Shown here in pieces: positions 43,580 to 55,613 of a DNA stretch of 64,000 nt. Position 1 is the stretch's first letter. Each line of letters starts with the position of its first letter. Source of the DNA: Bdellovibrio sp. 22V. Its GTDB lineage: Bacteria > Bdellovibrionota > Bdellovibrionia > Bdellovibrionales > Bdellovibrionaceae. The position numbers and the translations under genes are program-made. The notes under the pieces are model-generated. The model saw nothing but the letters and a program-made list of their open reading frames with translations, was not told the origin of the DNA and ran no database searches. The stretch covers positions 1,240,001 to 1,304,000 of the forward strand of contig NZ_CP125854.1 in NCBI RefSeq assembly GCF_030169785.1, read 5' to 3'.

Positions 43580-44353
43580 ATGAAACGTTGGGCTCTTCTT
43601 CTTTGTCTTTTTGCTTTGGGTTGTACAAAAAAATCGGACTCGGTAAAAAGCGAGGCGACGATGCAATCCAAACCGGCTGCTTTAGTCGTTGGTACGGACG
43701 CGGCCTATGCCCCTTTTGAAATCGAGAATGCAGACAAAACCATCTCTGGTTTTGACATCGACATTATTAAAGCTGTCGCCGAGAAAGCGAAATTGGACAT
43801 TGAAATCGTGAATACGCCTTGGGAAGGTCTTTTCACTCAATTGGAGTCAGGTGATCGCGACATTCTAATTTCCGCCATCACTATCAATGACGACCGCAAA
43901 AAGGTGATGGAATTTTCCGAACCTTACTTCGAAGCCGTGCAACTGATCGCCGTTCCGAATACGTCAAAAGTGGCAAAATACAATGATCTGAAAAAACTGA
44001 AAGTGGGCGTGCAGACAGGAACAACGGGGGACGAAGTGGCCAGCCGTCTTCTTGGCAAGACCAATCCGAACGTGAAAAGGTTCGAATCGACGCCGTTAGC
44101 TCTGCAAGAACTTCTGAATGGAGGAGTGGATGCCGTGATCGCCGATAACGGTGTTGTGAATAACTTCCTGAAAAACAATGCGCAAGGTTTCAAGACTATT
44201 TCGGATACGAGCTTTTCAAAAGAGTACTACGGAATCGCCGTCCAGAAAGGCAACTTGGATCTTCTGAAGAAAATCAATGAAGGACTTGCCGCGATTAAAG
44301 CCGACGGAACCTATGATCGCATTTACAAATCTTACTTCGGCGAGAAGAAATAA
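43580..44353 (+). CDS. Amino-acid ABC transporter substrate-binding lipoprotein
   Basis: 257 residues. The signal MKRWALLLCLFALGC makes it a lipoprotein. The mature part is a family 3 solute-binding protein: VVGTDAAYAPFEIENADKTISGFDIDIIKAV, then ERSEPY-like MEFSEPYFEAVQLIA, VGVQTGTTG and IADNGVV. Such proteins bind polar amino acids such as glutamine, arginine or histidine; the ligand cannot be told. GAGGTG is the ribosome site. It heads a three-gene importer with the permease and ATPase that follow at 2 bp and -4 bp, fitting a predator feeding on prey amino acids. Confidence 0.93.
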   Translation: MKRWALLLCLFALGCTKKSDSVKSEATMQSKPAALVVGTDAAYAPFEIENADKTISGFDIDIIKAVAEKAKLDIEIVNTPWEGLFTQLESGDRDILISAITINDDRKKVMEFSEPYFEAVQLIAVPNTSKVAKYNDLKKLKVGVQTGTTGDEVASRLLGKTNPNVKRFESTPLALQELLNGGVDAVIADNGVVNNFLKNNAQGFKTISDTSFSKEYYGIAVQKGNLDLLKKINEGLAAIKADGTYDRIYKSYFGEKK

Positions 44354-44355
44354 GA

Positions 44356-45099
44356 ATGTTCGCTTGGTTTCGCACTGACATCATTGCTGAATATTTTCCT
44401 CTCTTTCTTCAAGGTCTTTGGACCACGCTTGAGCTGACTGCTGTCGGTATTTTATTCGGAACTCTCTTGGGACTTCTTCTGGGGCTTGGTAAGATCGCCA
44501 TGGTGGAACGAGGCCCTTGGAAATGGCCGGTGCGGTTTTTTATCAAACTGCCTTCGCAGATATACATCGGTTTCTTTCGCGGCACTCCTCTTTTTGTACA
44601 AATCCTTCTGATCCATTTTGCACTCGTCCCATTGTTAATTCATCCCGAAGACGGTCTGCTTATTTCGGGAGATACAGCACTTTATCTTAAGCGCGAATAT
44701 GGCGCTTTCATTTCCGGAGCTTTGGCATTAAGTCTTAATTCCGCCGCGTACATCGCGGAGATCTTTCGTGCAGGAATTCAATCTATCGACCGCGGTCAGT
44801 TCGAAGCAGCCCGCTCGTTAGGTCTTAATTATTTCCATACGATGAAGTCCATAATCATTCCGCAGGCTTTTCGCAGAATGCTTCCGCCATTAGGAAATGA
44901 AGCAATCACTCTTCTTAAGGACTCGTCTTTGGTTTCTGCAATTGGTTTGGCTGAACTCGCTTACGCCGCAAGAACTGCCGCTGGAGCTTATGCCCGTTAC
45001 TGGGAGCCTTATCTTTTTATCTCGCTGATTTACTTGGTGATCACTCTCTGCATGTCCTATGTCGTGCATGTCTTGGAAAGAAAGTATAAAAACGCATGA
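44356..45099 (+). CDS. Amino-acid ABC transporter permease (HisM/GlnP type)
   Basis: 247 residues with about five membrane helices. [28 protein letters not shown] is the His/Glu/Gln permease N-terminal signature. The EAA loop ([43 protein letters not shown]) couples to the ATPase. An insert at about residues 96-118 between helices 2 and 3 ([21 protein letters not shown]) is longer than usual. As only one permease is encoded, it probably works as a homodimer. Confidence 0.95.
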   Translation: MFAWFRTDIIAEYFPLFLQGLWTTLELTAVGILFGTLLGLLLGLGKIAMVERGPWKWPVRFFIKLPSQIYIGFFRGTPLFVQILLIHFALVPLLIHPEDGLLISGDTALYLKREYGAFISGALALSLNSAAYIAEIFRAGIQSIDRGQFEAARSLGLNYFHTMKSIIIPQAFRRMLPPLGNEAITLLKDSSLVSAIGLAELAYAARTAAGAYARYWEPYLFISLIYLVITLCMSYVVHVLERKYKNA

Positions 45100-45818
45100 T
45101 TGAAGTAAAAGGCCTGCAAAAGTTTTTCGGAACGAAACAAGTTCTTAAGAATATCGACTGCGAAATCAAGGACAACGAAGTCGTTTGCGTGATTGGCCCT
45201 TCGGGATCAGGCAAGAGCACCTTTTTACGCTGCCTCAATGCTTTGGAAACCGCCCAAGAGGGTTTTATCAAGGTAAACGATTTCACAGTCACCGATCCGA
45301 AAACGGATCTGAACGATCTCAGAACTCATGTCGGCATGGTCTTTCAAAGATTCAATTTGTTCCCACACATGACCGCCCTTGAAAACATCTGTCTTGCGCC
45401 GATGACTATTAAAAAAATCTCGGCGGATGAAGCCAAAGCCCAAGCGCGCGAACTTCTAAAAAGAGTCGGTCTTTCTGAAAAGGAAGAGGCTTATCCGCAA
45501 GAACTTTCCGGAGGTCAACAACAACGTGTAGCCATTGCGCGAGCTTTGGCCATGGGTCCACAAGTTCTGCTTTTTGACGAGCCGACTTCCGCATTGGATC
45601 CAGAAATGGTCGGCGAAGTCTTGGACGTTATTAAATCCCTGGCTCATGGCGGGAAAACGATGATTGTCGTCACTCATGAAATGGGTTTTGCAAAACAAGT
45701 CAGCGACCGTATCTTTTTCATGGATGCGGGACAGATCGTGGAACAGGGTTCGCCTCAGCAGATTTTCAATTCACCGCAAAGCGAACGGACAAAGGCTTTT
45801 CTGAGCAAAGTTCTTTAA
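45096..45818 (+). CDS. Amino-acid ABC transporter ATP-binding protein (GlnQ type)
   Basis: 240 residues: Walker [16 protein letters not shown] at about 32-46, Q-loop [18 protein letters not shown], signature [17 protein letters not shown], Walker [21 protein letters not shown] and switch histidine VTHEMGFA. This is the standard ATPase of polar amino-acid importers. It overlaps the permease by 4 bp at its start and the opposite-strand permease gene by 4 bp at its end, with no terminator in between. Confidence 0.96.
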   Translation: MIEVKGLQKFFGTKQVLKNIDCEIKDNEVVCVIGPSGSGKSTFLRCLNALETAQEGFIKVNDFTVTDPKTDLNDLRTHVGMVFQRFNLFPHMTALENICLAPMTIKKISADEAKAQARELLKRVGLSEKEEAYPQELSGGQQQRVAIARALAMGPQVLLFDEPTSALDPEMVGEVLDVIKSLAHGGKTMIVVTHEMGFAKQVSDRIFFMDAGQIVEQGSPQQIFNSPQSERTKAFLSKVL

Positions 45819-47086
45819 TACTTTTTCTGTACGTATTTGCGAAAAAGAAAAAGTAAGCTGACGACCGCGAAAACAAATCCTCCCAGCAGATACACTTCTT
45901 TCGTGAAGAAGAAGAGAAGCGCTATCGAGACCGCCGCAGCAAGACCCGTAATGACTGGAAACTTCCCGATAGACAGAGGCACTTTAAAAGGACGTTCCTT
46001 ATCAGGCTCGACGAAACGCAAGTGAATCAACGCTAAATTGATGACGGAAAATGCCAGCATTGTTGCAAAAGAAGAAGCGCTTGCAATCACTTCAATGCCA
46101 CCCACCGGCAGCAGCGACAACGCCAAACCAAAAACCACAATGGACGCCACCCACGGCGTGGCTCTTTTGGGCGATACTTTGGTAAAAACTCCGGGCAGAT
46201 CTTTTTCTCGGGCCATACTAAAAATCACACGACTGGTCGAGAGCATCGAGATTAAAACCGTGTTCGCCGTCGAAAACATGGCTATCCCTCCCAAAGCGCT
46301 CGCCACCAACGGGTTCGTTTTTCTCGTCACGTCACTTAATGGAGCGTCGCTGGCTCCGAGCTCTTGCGGTGTTCCCAAAGCCAACGCGGCTAAACTGACA
46401 AGCACATACAAAACAGTTGAAAGCGCCACACTGATAAAGATCGCTTTAGGCAGCTGCTCTTCCGGCTCTTTGGTTTCTTCAATCAAATTCACGATATTTT
46501 CGAAACCGAAGTAAGCAAAAATCACCAGCGCCGCCCCTGAAATCATCGCGCCATCGAAGCGAACTTCTGACAAGGCGGCTCCGAACTTTTCCGATTGCGT
46601 GCCGACGATGATAAATAAAATCAACCCCGAAAGTTCTATAAGAGTAAAAACAATATTCACCCAGCTTGATTCCTTAATGCCTGCAATATTTACGAGCGTG
46701 AAGACTCCTAAAAGTCCCGCGGAAGTGGCCCACATCGGAACGGCGGCGAATTGTTGCAAATAACCCGCGAAAGCGATAGCCACCGTGGTCGCGGTGCTGA
46801 TTCCCGCAAACACCATCATGGAGCCGCAAACCAAAGCAAAGTAAGGCAAGGAAGGAAAAATACTTTTAAGATAAATATACTCGCCTCCCGTGCGGGGAAA
46901 CATTGTCGCAAGTTCGGCATAGGACAAAGCCGTTAACGATGCACAAAGCGCCGCTAATAAAAAACTCAACCAGAGTCCTTCTTGTGCAACGCCAGCCGCT
47001 TTGCCAATAACGGAGTAAATTCCCGCCCCCAGGATCATCCCGATTCCGTAAAAAATAAGATGCGGCAGATTCAGCGCTTTTTTCAT
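45815..47086 (-). CDS. APC-family amino-acid permease
   Basis: 423 residues from the ATG at 47086, with GGAG 7 nt upstream; an ATG two codons earlier is too close to that site. Twelve membrane segments are apparent. The first holds the APC substrate motif [18 protein letters not shown], and helix 6 begins [21 protein letters not shown]. It is a secondary amino-acid or polyamine transporter, probably proton- or exchange-driven. It converges tail-to-tail with the ABC importer, so amino-acid uptake genes are clustered here. Confidence 0.92.
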   Translation of the reverse strand: MKKALNLPHLIFYGIGMILGAGIYSVIGKAAGVAQEGLWLSFLLAALCASLTALSYAELATMFPRTGGEYIYLKSIFPSLPYFALVCGSMMVFAGISTATTVAIAFAGYLQQFAAVPMWATSAGLLGVFTLVNIAGIKESSWVNIVFTLIELSGLILFIIVGTQSEKFGAALSEVRFDGAMISGAALVIFAYFGFENIVNLIEETKEPEEQLPKAIFISVALSTVLYVLVSLAALALGTPQELGASDAPLSDVTRKTNPLVASALGGIAMFSTANTVLISMLSTSRVIFSMAREKDLPGVFTKVSPKRATPWVASIVVFGLALSLLPVGGIEVIASASSFATMLAFSVINLALIHLRFVEPDKERPFKVPLSIGKFPVITGLAAAVSIALLFFFTKEVYLLGGFVFAVVSLLFLFRKYVQKKY

Positions 47087-47304
47087 AGGCATGCTCCAAG
47101 AATCTTCGCTCTACGCCCGACTGAACAGATGTATATTTAGAATCTGCACAACAACAGAAGCGCGCACGCCGTCAAAATGACTTTTGTTAAGCCTTGACCT
47201 CGCAAGAGCTTCGGCCAAAATTGGTAAACGTGGTAAAGATGATAAACCCGGTAGGCCTAGTTACCGAGTTAAAAACGTAAAATGCGAACCCAAGAGAGCT
47301 GCAA

Positions 47305-48468
47305 ATGTCTTTAAAATCCGATGCATTAATAGAAAAATCCAAAAACTGGCTGACAGACGACGTCTTCCCTTTGTGGGCGACCCAAGGTATCGATCGCGAG
47401 CGCGGTGGATTTATCGAAAGCCTTTCATTCCATGGCGAGCCTCTGGACGTTCCACGCAGAGCCATGGTCCAAGCTCGGCAGATGTACTCTTTTTTAACGG
47501 CAGCGAAACTGGGCTGTTATCCAAAAGCTTCTGCTTATCCATTGGTGGAAATGGGCGGACGTTATCTTATCAATAACTATTCCCTCCCATCGGGAGCATT
47601 CATCCACTCGATCAACATTGATGGATCAGCAAAAAGCTCCACGCCGGATCTTTATACCGAAGCTTTCGTTCTATTCGCCTTGGCACAAACATACATTGTT
47701 GAGCCCAAAGCTGAAATCAAACATCGCGCAAAAGAACTTGTGAAATATCTGTACCGCGAGCGCAAAGTGGCGGGTGGCGGTTTCACCGAAGTCGACGACA
47801 AAGGCAACAAGTCTTACAAGTCCAACCCGCACATGCACATGTTTGAATCCGCGATCGCGTGGATGCAAATCGACGGTGATCAAGAGTGGAAAGATTTAGG
47901 TCACGACATTATCACTTTGTGCTTGAATAAATTCATCGACAAAAAATCCGGAGTCTTGGGCGAATACTTCGATGAAAACTGGAATCCCATTTTAGTCGAT
48001 GGAAAGTTTATTTACGAGCCTGGCCATCAATATGAGTGGGCGTGGCTGATGTCTTTATATCAGGATCTGACGGGACAGGACTTAAAATCTATACGTCACC
48101 AGCTTTTCCAACTTGCAGAGAAATACGGAGTATCACCTACACGTCATGTGGTCTTTGACGAAATGTGGAGTGATTATACACCGAAACTTCAATCTTCCCG
48201 CTTCTGGCCTCAGTGTGAACGCATTAAAGCGGCCGTACGTTTGGGACGAGAGGTAGAGCATGACCATCAAGGCCTTTACATCACAGCCGCGGAAGATGCG
48301 ATGGTCACTTTGTTTAAATTCTTTGAAACGCCAAAAAAAGGTATGTGGTACGATATGCTTTCAGAAAATGATGAGTTTAATGCAAACTCATCGAAGGCAA
48401 GCTCTCTTTATCACATTATCAATGCGATGGAAGAGTTTATCAATTTGCGCCCGCAACTGCGCCCTTAA
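47305..48468 (+). CDS. AGE-family (N-acylglucosamine 2-epimerase-like) sugar epimerase/isomerase
   Basis: 387 residues, a usual length for this (alpha/alpha)6-barrel family. Family features: WFERGGFIES-like IDRERGGFIESLSF, RRAMVQARQMYSF, HMHMFESAIAW, EPGHQYEWAWLM and GLYITAAEDAM, whose histidines and glutamates line the active site. Members interconvert N-acylglucosamine/N-acylmannosamine, mannose/fructose or cellobiose derivatives; which one is not clear. The start has only a modest ribosome site (GAGAG). The 218-bp upstream region shows no strong promoter. Its closeness to kdsD suggests envelope sugar work, without proof. Confidence 0.88.
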   Translation: MSLKSDALIEKSKNWLTDDVFPLWATQGIDRERGGFIESLSFHGEPLDVPRRAMVQARQMYSFLTAAKLGCYPKASAYPLVEMGGRYLINNYSLPSGAFIHSINIDGSAKSSTPDLYTEAFVLFALAQTYIVEPKAEIKHRAKELVKYLYRERKVAGGGFTEVDDKGNKSYKSNPHMHMFESAIAWMQIDGDQEWKDLGHDIITLCLNKFIDKKSGVLGEYFDENWNPILVDGKFIYEPGHQYEWAWLMSLYQDLTGQDLKSIRHQLFQLAEKYGVSPTRHVVFDEMWSDYTPKLQSSRFWPQCERIKAAVRLGREVEHDHQGLYITAAEDAMVTLFKFFETPKKGMWYDMLSENDEFNANSSKASSLYHIINAMEEFINLRPQLRP

Positions 48469-48470
48469 AA

Positions 48471-48503
48471 AGCCCGGCGATAAAGGCCTAAAGCCTTTAT
48501 CGC
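48471..48503 (-). terminator. Terminator of the engB-kdsB-pyrG-kdsD run
   Basis: GCGATAAAGGC (48477-48487) and GCCTTTATCGC (48493-48503) form an 11-bp perfect stem with a 5-nt loop. On the minus strand it overlaps the kdsD stop codon and is followed by CGGGCTTTTT. It may also stop plus-strand transcripts from the AGE gene, but no T tract follows on that side. Confidence 0.7.
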
Positions 48504-49477
48504 ACCTTCGCTTTCAATAAATCCTGGACATGCAAAATCCCCACAGGCTTACGTGGAGTCGCTGACTCTTTATCCAAGACAAAAAGCATATTGATTTGGA
48601 ATTGTTCCATCACAAATAAGGCTTTCTCTGCCAGTTCATTGACGTCAATCGTGCGCGGATTTGTTGTCATAAGATCTTTTGCGACACCGGTGAGCGGATC
48701 ATCACTTTTTTCCAGGCGGCGACGAATTTGGCCGTCCGTAACGACTCCCACCAGATCGCCTTTGTCGTCAACAATACCCGCCGCCCCACGCACATCTTTG
48801 TGAGTCATTGCTGAAAACACCTGACGAATAGGCGCTTCAAGGCCGACGGTCGGCAAAGCCTCTCCCGTATGCATCACATCTTTTACGCGCGTTAAGAGAC
48901 GATACCCCAAACTGCCGCCGGGATGAAACTCCGCGAAGTCTTCAGGACCAAAACCTTTTTCAGCCATCACGGCCATTGCGACCGCGTCTCCCATAGCTAA
49001 AGTCGCAGTGCTACTCGCCGTAGGAGCAAGTCCTAAAGGACAGGCCTCTTCAGAAACATACACATCCAAAGTGATCTGTGCTGCCTTGGCCAATGACGAA
49101 GTGGTTTTTCCCGTGATCGCAATTAGAGGAATTCCCTTACGGGCGACAAAACGCAGGATCCCTGCAAACTCCGGGGATTCCCCGCCATAAGAAATAGCAA
49201 TAACGACATCGTCGTTACCGACAATTCCCAAATCACCGTGAGAACTTTCCGCCGGATGCAAAAACACCGCGGGAGTTCCCGTTGAAGAAAAAGTGCTGGC
49301 AAGCTTTCTTGCGATCTGACCGGACTTACCCATGCCAGTCAAAATCAACTTTCCTTTGCACTCTTTGATTGTTTTAACAACTTGTTCAAACTCTGCACCC
49401 AAGCGATCGCGCAAACCAACGATGGCTTGCGCTTCGACTTCCAGTACTCTGAGACCTTGTTGCACAATTCTAGACAT
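48497..49477 (-). CDS. kdsD: D-arabinose 5-phosphate isomerase
   Basis: 326 residues from the ATG at 49477, 6 nt after GGAAGGG; the TTG at 49492 is less likely. An SIS domain (about 35-180: GKLILTGMGKSGQIARKLASTFSSTGTPAVFLHPAESSHGD) and two CBS repeats (about 205-320) form the KdsD/KpsF/GutQ layout. It interconverts ribulose 5-phosphate and arabinose 5-phosphate, the first step to KDO. It is the last gene of its run and follows pyrG by 18 bp. In most relatives kdsA lies near; it is not in the window. Confidence 0.95.
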   Translation of the reverse strand: MSRIVQQGLRVLEVEAQAIVGLRDRLGAEFEQVVKTIKECKGKLILTGMGKSGQIARKLASTFSSTGTPAVFLHPAESSHGDLGIVGNDDVVIAISYGGESPEFAGILRFVARKGIPLIAITGKTTSSLAKAAQITLDVYVSEEACPLGLAPTASSTATLAMGDAVAMAVMAEKGFGPEDFAEFHPGGSLGYRLLTRVKDVMHTGEALPTVGLEAPIRQVFSAMTHKDVRGAAGIVDDKGDLVGVVTDGQIRRRLEKSDDPLTGVAKDLMTTNPRTIDVNELAEKALFVMEQFQINMLFVLDKESATPRKPVGILHVQDLLKAKVR

Positions 49478-49495
49478 GGGGAACCCTTCCAATAC

Positions 49496-51890
<2,395 letters not shown>

Positions 51891-51894
<4 letters not shown>

Positions 51895-52466
51895 GCCTTC
51901 ACCCAGTTTTCATAGATATATTCTTCGACAGCCTCTTGGCCTTCTTTTTTCAAAGCGGAAACCGGGAAGACGGCACTCAAGCCGGAAGTCTTTTTAATTT
52001 TCGCCACGGCTTGCAACATTTGACTGCGCGAAAGCTTATCCACTTTCGTAAGAACGACCGCGATAGGGAATCCTTTTTCGTCGGAAAACTTTTTTAGAAG
52101 CTCTTCATCGTCAGTCCAAGAACGGCGAATATCCATCACCAGAAGCAAGCCGCAAAGATTCTCGCGAGTCATTAAATACGTCTCGATCATCTTGTGCCAC
52201 TCCACCATTTCATCACCGGAACGAGCCGCGAATCCATAACCTGGCATATCGACTAACACGTAAGAATTTTCCATATCGAAGAAATTCAACAAACGAGTTT
52301 TACCCGGTGTCGAACTCACTTTCGCGACTTTATTTTTTGCGAGGGTATTAATGAAAGAAGATTTGCCGGCATTAGAGCGCCCTGCGATGGCGACTTCAGC
52401 TTTACTATGCAAAGGGTAATCTTTTTCGAGGACGGCGCTTTTAATGAACTGAATTGTCTTTGGCAT
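51891..52466 (-). CDS. engB: Ribosome-biogenesis GTPase EngB (YihA/YsxC)
   Basis: 191 residues from the ATG at 52466; a TTG at 52481 in the same frame is the alternative, and neither has a strong ribosome site. G1 AIAGRSNAGKSSFINTLA, G2 region VSSTPGKTRLLNFF, G3 DMPGYGFA and G4 LTKVDKL are present. The protein helps assemble the 50S subunit. It is first in the engB-kdsB-pyrG-kdsD series, overlapping kdsB by 4 bp. Confidence 0.95.
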
Positions 52467-52621
52467 AACCAAGGCTACCAAAGCTCGCCGCTTTTCTCAA
52501 TTCTCAGAAACAAGACCCACCGAGGATAATCTGCCGAGTCGAAAACCGCCAGCCCCCATTTAATTCGATTTTACCGCGGCAGGACCCTTGAACAGGGGAC
52601 TTGCTCTATCAGGAGGCACTT

Positions 52622-53851
52622 ATGCAACAACCCTTTCTTAAAATCTTAAGCGAAAACACGAAAACTCTTCCCGTTAGTGAGTTTATGACGCTGGGAAAAG
52701 ACCCACAATGTCAGATTCAACTCTCGGGCTCACAGATCTCCGACCGCCATGCGCGAATTGAAAGAAAAGATCATGATTTTGTGATCCGCGACCTTCGTTC
52801 ACTGACAGGCACCTACGTTAACAACGCCCGCGTGATGGAGGCCTTTTTACGTGAAGGCGACATCATTCGCATCGGCGAACAGGAATTCATCTTTATGGAG
52901 AAAAACGAAGAGCAAGCGTCCTTCCCGCTGAAGAGCCGCAACGAGGTTTGGAACTCTGAACTGCAAACCTTATCCAACGTGGCGAAAACAGATTTTCCGG
53001 TTCTTATCTTGGGCCCTTCGGGAACCGGTAAAGACGTTATCGCGCAAGCGTTGCACGAAAACAGTTTGCGCGAACTAGGTCCTTTTCTCAGCGTGAACTG
53101 CAGCGCCCTCAGCGAAACTTTGATTGAGAGTGAACTTTTCGGTCACGTCAAAGGTTCTTTCACCGGCGCCATTTCCGACCGTAAAGGTGCCTTTGAAGCC
53201 GCTCGCGGAGGAACCCTTTTCCTCGACGAAATCGGTGATCTTTCTTACAGCTTGCAGGCAAAACTTTTGCGTGCTCTGGAAAACAACGAGATTCGCCCCG
53301 TGGGCGCGGATCGCAACGTAAAAACGGATGTGCGCATCATCGCGGCGACTCACCAAAATCTGAGTGAAAAAATCAAGGAAGGCACTTTCCGTGCCGATCT
53401 TTATTTCCGCTTGAACGTGGTGACCGTGGCCCCTCCCGCCTTGGAATATCGCATGGAGGACTTCGAAGATCTTCTTTACGGTTTTGCCCGCAACATGCGT
53501 GTCCGGTTTTCTTTCGGAGCCATTGCACGAATGAAACAGCATTCCTGGCCGGGAAACATTCGTGAACTTAAAAATCTTGTCAGCAGAGCTGCCGCCCTCT
53601 ATCCGAAATTACAAATCACCGAAGAGCATATCGAAAAACTGATTGACCGCACGCTGCTTGAAAGACCGGATGAAAATGTCACCAACAACATTCCCGTCAT
53701 TAAAGAGATTGAAAAACAGATGATTATTAAACGTCTGAGCGCGAATCGCGGGAATCAACGTCGAACTGCGCAGGATTTGGGAATGCCGAAAAGCACGCTG
53801 CATGACCGGCTCAAATACTACAATATCGATATTTCCAACTTTAAGCTCTGA
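52622..53851 (+). CDS. FHA-domain sigma54-dependent transcriptional activator
   Basis: 409 residues from the ATG at 52622, with AGGAGG 5 nt before it. An N-terminal FHA domain (about 5-95: GKDPQCQIQL, ISDRHARI, TGTYVNN) replaces the usual response-regulator receiver. The AAA+ domain has Walker A GPSGTGKDVIAQAL, the sigma54-contact loop as GSFTGA instead of GAFTGA, Walker B TLFLDEIGDL and the arginine finger region. A Fis-type helix-turn-helix ends it (RRTAQDLGMPKSTLHDRL). It would respond to a phosphothreonine protein made by a Ser/Thr kinase and drive RpoN promoters. Target genes are unknown. Similar FHA activators are known from myxobacteria. Confidence 0.93.
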   Translation: MQQPFLKILSENTKTLPVSEFMTLGKDPQCQIQLSGSQISDRHARIERKDHDFVIRDLRSLTGTYVNNARVMEAFLREGDIIRIGEQEFIFMEKNEEQASFPLKSRNEVWNSELQTLSNVAKTDFPVLILGPSGTGKDVIAQALHENSLRELGPFLSVNCSALSETLIESELFGHVKGSFTGAISDRKGAFEAARGGTLFLDEIGDLSYSLQAKLLRALENNEIRPVGADRNVKTDVRIIAATHQNLSEKIKEGTFRADLYFRLNVVTVAPPALEYRMEDFEDLLYGFARNMRVRFSFGAIARMKQHSWPGNIRELKNLVSRAAALYPKLQITEEHIEKLIDRTLLERPDENVTNNIPVIKEIEKQMIIKRLSANRGNQRRTAQDLGMPKSTLHDRLKYYNIDISNFKL

Positions 53852-53861
53852 GAAAAGAAAA

Positions 53862-53888
53862 GCCGAAAGTGATCTTTCGGCTTTTTTT
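53862..53888. terminator. Bidirectional Rho-independent terminator
   Basis: GCCGAAAG (53862-53869) and CTTTCGGC (53874-53881) form an 8-bp perfect stem with a 4-nt loop, followed by TTTTTTT on the plus strand and TTTTCTTTTC on the minus strand. It ends the FHA activator gene 10 bp after its stop and also the convergent FliL-like gene. Confidence 0.9.
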
Positions 53889-54870
53889 ATGGCTTCACGA
53901 TCGCCGTCTTGATAAAAACCCTGCGCACGTAACCTTTAGTCAAAATCTTATTCACTTCTTTGCGCAAGCGTTCACACAAAAGCTGCTTGCCTTCGCCTGA
54001 AGCGACTTGATCAAAAGTCATGTCCTCAATGGTTCTTAAGAAAAGGTCTTCCACTTCAGGTTCGCGGTCTTTGATTTCCACAACAACCTCTGAAGCCGCA
54101 CCTTCAACATAAAACTCGAAAGCGCCCATGGGATTTGGACCTGACTCGGAAGAGCGGCGCAAATTCACCACCATCTTTTTCAGTACTAAAATATTTTGCG
54201 AAGCCCGCGTCGACTCGTAAAAAGATTCCACTTCCGTCTTGGGATCATAGGTGTATTTTTGCTGAGCCCAATCCGCCATGGAGCTGATGAAAAGATCCTC
54301 TTGGTGCGGCAGAAGGCCTTTCGTGCTGACCCGGTAAAGGACAAACACGGAGGCCGCCGTTACCAGAATCAGTCCAAAAAACGCCAGCTTTTTTACAAGT
54401 GTAAAAGACTTAAAAGTCTCAAGACTTGCTCCGAGGCCCGCTTTAAGGCTTTGCAGTTTCTTTTTAAACCACGCACCTAAAAGAGGACCCGCATGACGAA
54501 TGTTGTAGCGTGCTTGTTCTTTCCATTTAAGCCAACTCAAACGCAGAACCGTACGACGCATTTTAATTTTGTAGGAAATCTTCGGTAAGAATGGAAAAAA
54601 AGTCGCGGCTTTCGCTCGTACTCCCGGTGTCGCCTTCCACAGCTTCACTTCGTCAGCGAGTGTGTACTCTAGCTCGGAACCTTCCGCGTAAATTTCGACG
54701 TTCGCGGGATCGTCGGGACCGATTTCATTTAAGGAATTGGCAAAGTCAGGGTCTTCCGAGGCGATGGCCTCATCCAACGACTCTAACGAAAGAAGATCTT
54801 CGGACGCCTCTTCAGGGGCACCGTCTTTCTTTTCTTCCTCTACTTTGGTCGTATCCTCATTCTCTGCCAA
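53887..54870 (-). CDS. FliL-like membrane protein with long acidic N-terminus
   Basis: About 327 residues if it starts at TTG 54870, which has GGGAG 7 nt upstream; an upstream TTG at 54924 would add 18 residues. No ATG start exists. An acidic 70-residue segment, then a basic region (about 95-165), one membrane helix (about 167-190) and a periplasmic domain follow. The last 60 residues read DLFLRTIEDMTFDQVASGEGKQLLCERLRKEVNKIL, close to the FliL C-terminus. FliL surrounds the flagellar stator. Normal FliL is about 150 residues with almost no cytoplasmic part, so this may be a stator-ring paralogue for another motor. It is not beside flagellar genes. Confidence 0.78.
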   Translation of the reverse strand: MAENEDTTKVEEEKKDGAPEEASEDLLSLESLDEAIASEDPDFANSLNEIGPDDPANVEIYAEGSELEYTLADEVKLWKATPGVRAKAATFFPFLPKISYKIKMRRTVLRLSWLKWKEQARYNIRHAGPLLGAWFKKKLQSLKAGLGASLETFKSFTLVKKLAFFGLILVTAASVFVLYRVSTKGLLPHQEDLFISSMADWAQQKYTYDPKTEVESFYESTRASQNILVLKKMVVNLRRSSESGPNPMGAFEFYVEGAASEVVVEIKDREPEVEDLFLRTIEDMTFDQVASGEGKQLLCERLRKEVNKILTKGYVRRVFIKTAIVKP

Positions 54871-54974
54871 GCTTGTTCTCCCAAGACGATTGTAAGAAAA
54901 GAACTTAAGGGGTCGCAAGAACAATTTATAATCTTCTCTGCATCAGCTAGCATAAGGGACTAGGAGTATTAAGA

Positions 54975-55607
54975 ATGAAAGTCTTTGTTCTTTCAGTTGT
55001 TAGCGTTTTAGCGATTTCCGGCTGTGCCCAATTTCAAAGATCTTCAGGCAGCGGCTACCGCAGCGAAGTTCAATATCAAGATCAAAATCAGCGTTCCAGC
55101 GGTTATGATCGCACGACTCGTCAGACAGCTTACGAGTTGGGAAAAGACCCCAATTCTTTGACTTCCGACGATCTTGACGAAATCAAAACTCGCCAAAAAG
55201 TCCGCGAGTTGGAACGCACTCTCAGTTCGAAAAAAGAGCGCGAACAATACTCTAAAGTGTTGCCTTGGCTTAGCAGTGACGAAGAAAAAATCCAGTTTCT
55301 TTCTATTCCTTCGATCGAAGGCCGTCAGCAATGGATTAACAAACAAAATATCTGGAGTCGATCTCAAGCGCCGCAAGAAGAGATGAAGGATCTTATCGAG
55401 AATCAAGATATCGCTGTCGGGATGCCGCAAGAGTACGTCAAAAGGTCTTGGGGTGAACCGACAAGTGTCGAAGTCTCTGGAAATCCCATTTATAAAAATG
55501 AGCGCTGGAAGTACCAGCGCCAAATTTCCACATCCCAAGGGTATCGCAAAGAAACCCGCTATGTTTATTTTGAAGGCGGGCGCGTTGTGGGCTGGGAAAC
55601 CGAATAG
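54975..55607 (+). CDS. Outer-membrane-type lipoprotein with BamE/SmpA-like end
   Basis: 210 residues, lipobox LAISGC at residue 17, then a Ser/Gln/Tyr-rich stretch and helical charged middle (KTRQKVRELERTLSSKKEREQY). The final 60 residues (IAVGMPQEYVKRSWGEPTSVEVSGNP, then RYVYFEGGRVVGWETE) resemble a BamE/SmpA-type domain, where a G-M-x-x-x-V-x-x-x-x-G-x-P turn is followed by two strands. AGGAG lies 9 nt before the ATG, and a TATAAT (54927-54932) upstream is a possible -10. Ala after the Cys suggests outer-membrane sorting. The exact role is unknown. Confidence 0.8.
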   Translation: MKVFVLSVVSVLAISGCAQFQRSSGSGYRSEVQYQDQNQRSSGYDRTTRQTAYELGKDPNSLTSDDLDEIKTRQKVRELERTLSSKKEREQYSKVLPWLSSDEEKIQFLSIPSIEGRQQWINKQNIWSRSQAPQEEMKDLIENQDIAVGMPQEYVKRSWGEPTSVEVSGNPIYKNERWKYQRQISTSQGYRKETRYVYFEGGRVVGWETE

Positions 55608-55613
55608 AGGCTC

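Noticed and set aside
43502-43666. N-terminal extension of the coiled-coil membrane protein
   Set aside because: It overlaps the divergent binding-protein gene and its signal peptide; the ATG at 43501 has a good ribosome site.
52482-52621. Sigma54 promoter before the FHA activator gene
   Set aside because: No GG and GC doublets with the required spacing were found near the start.
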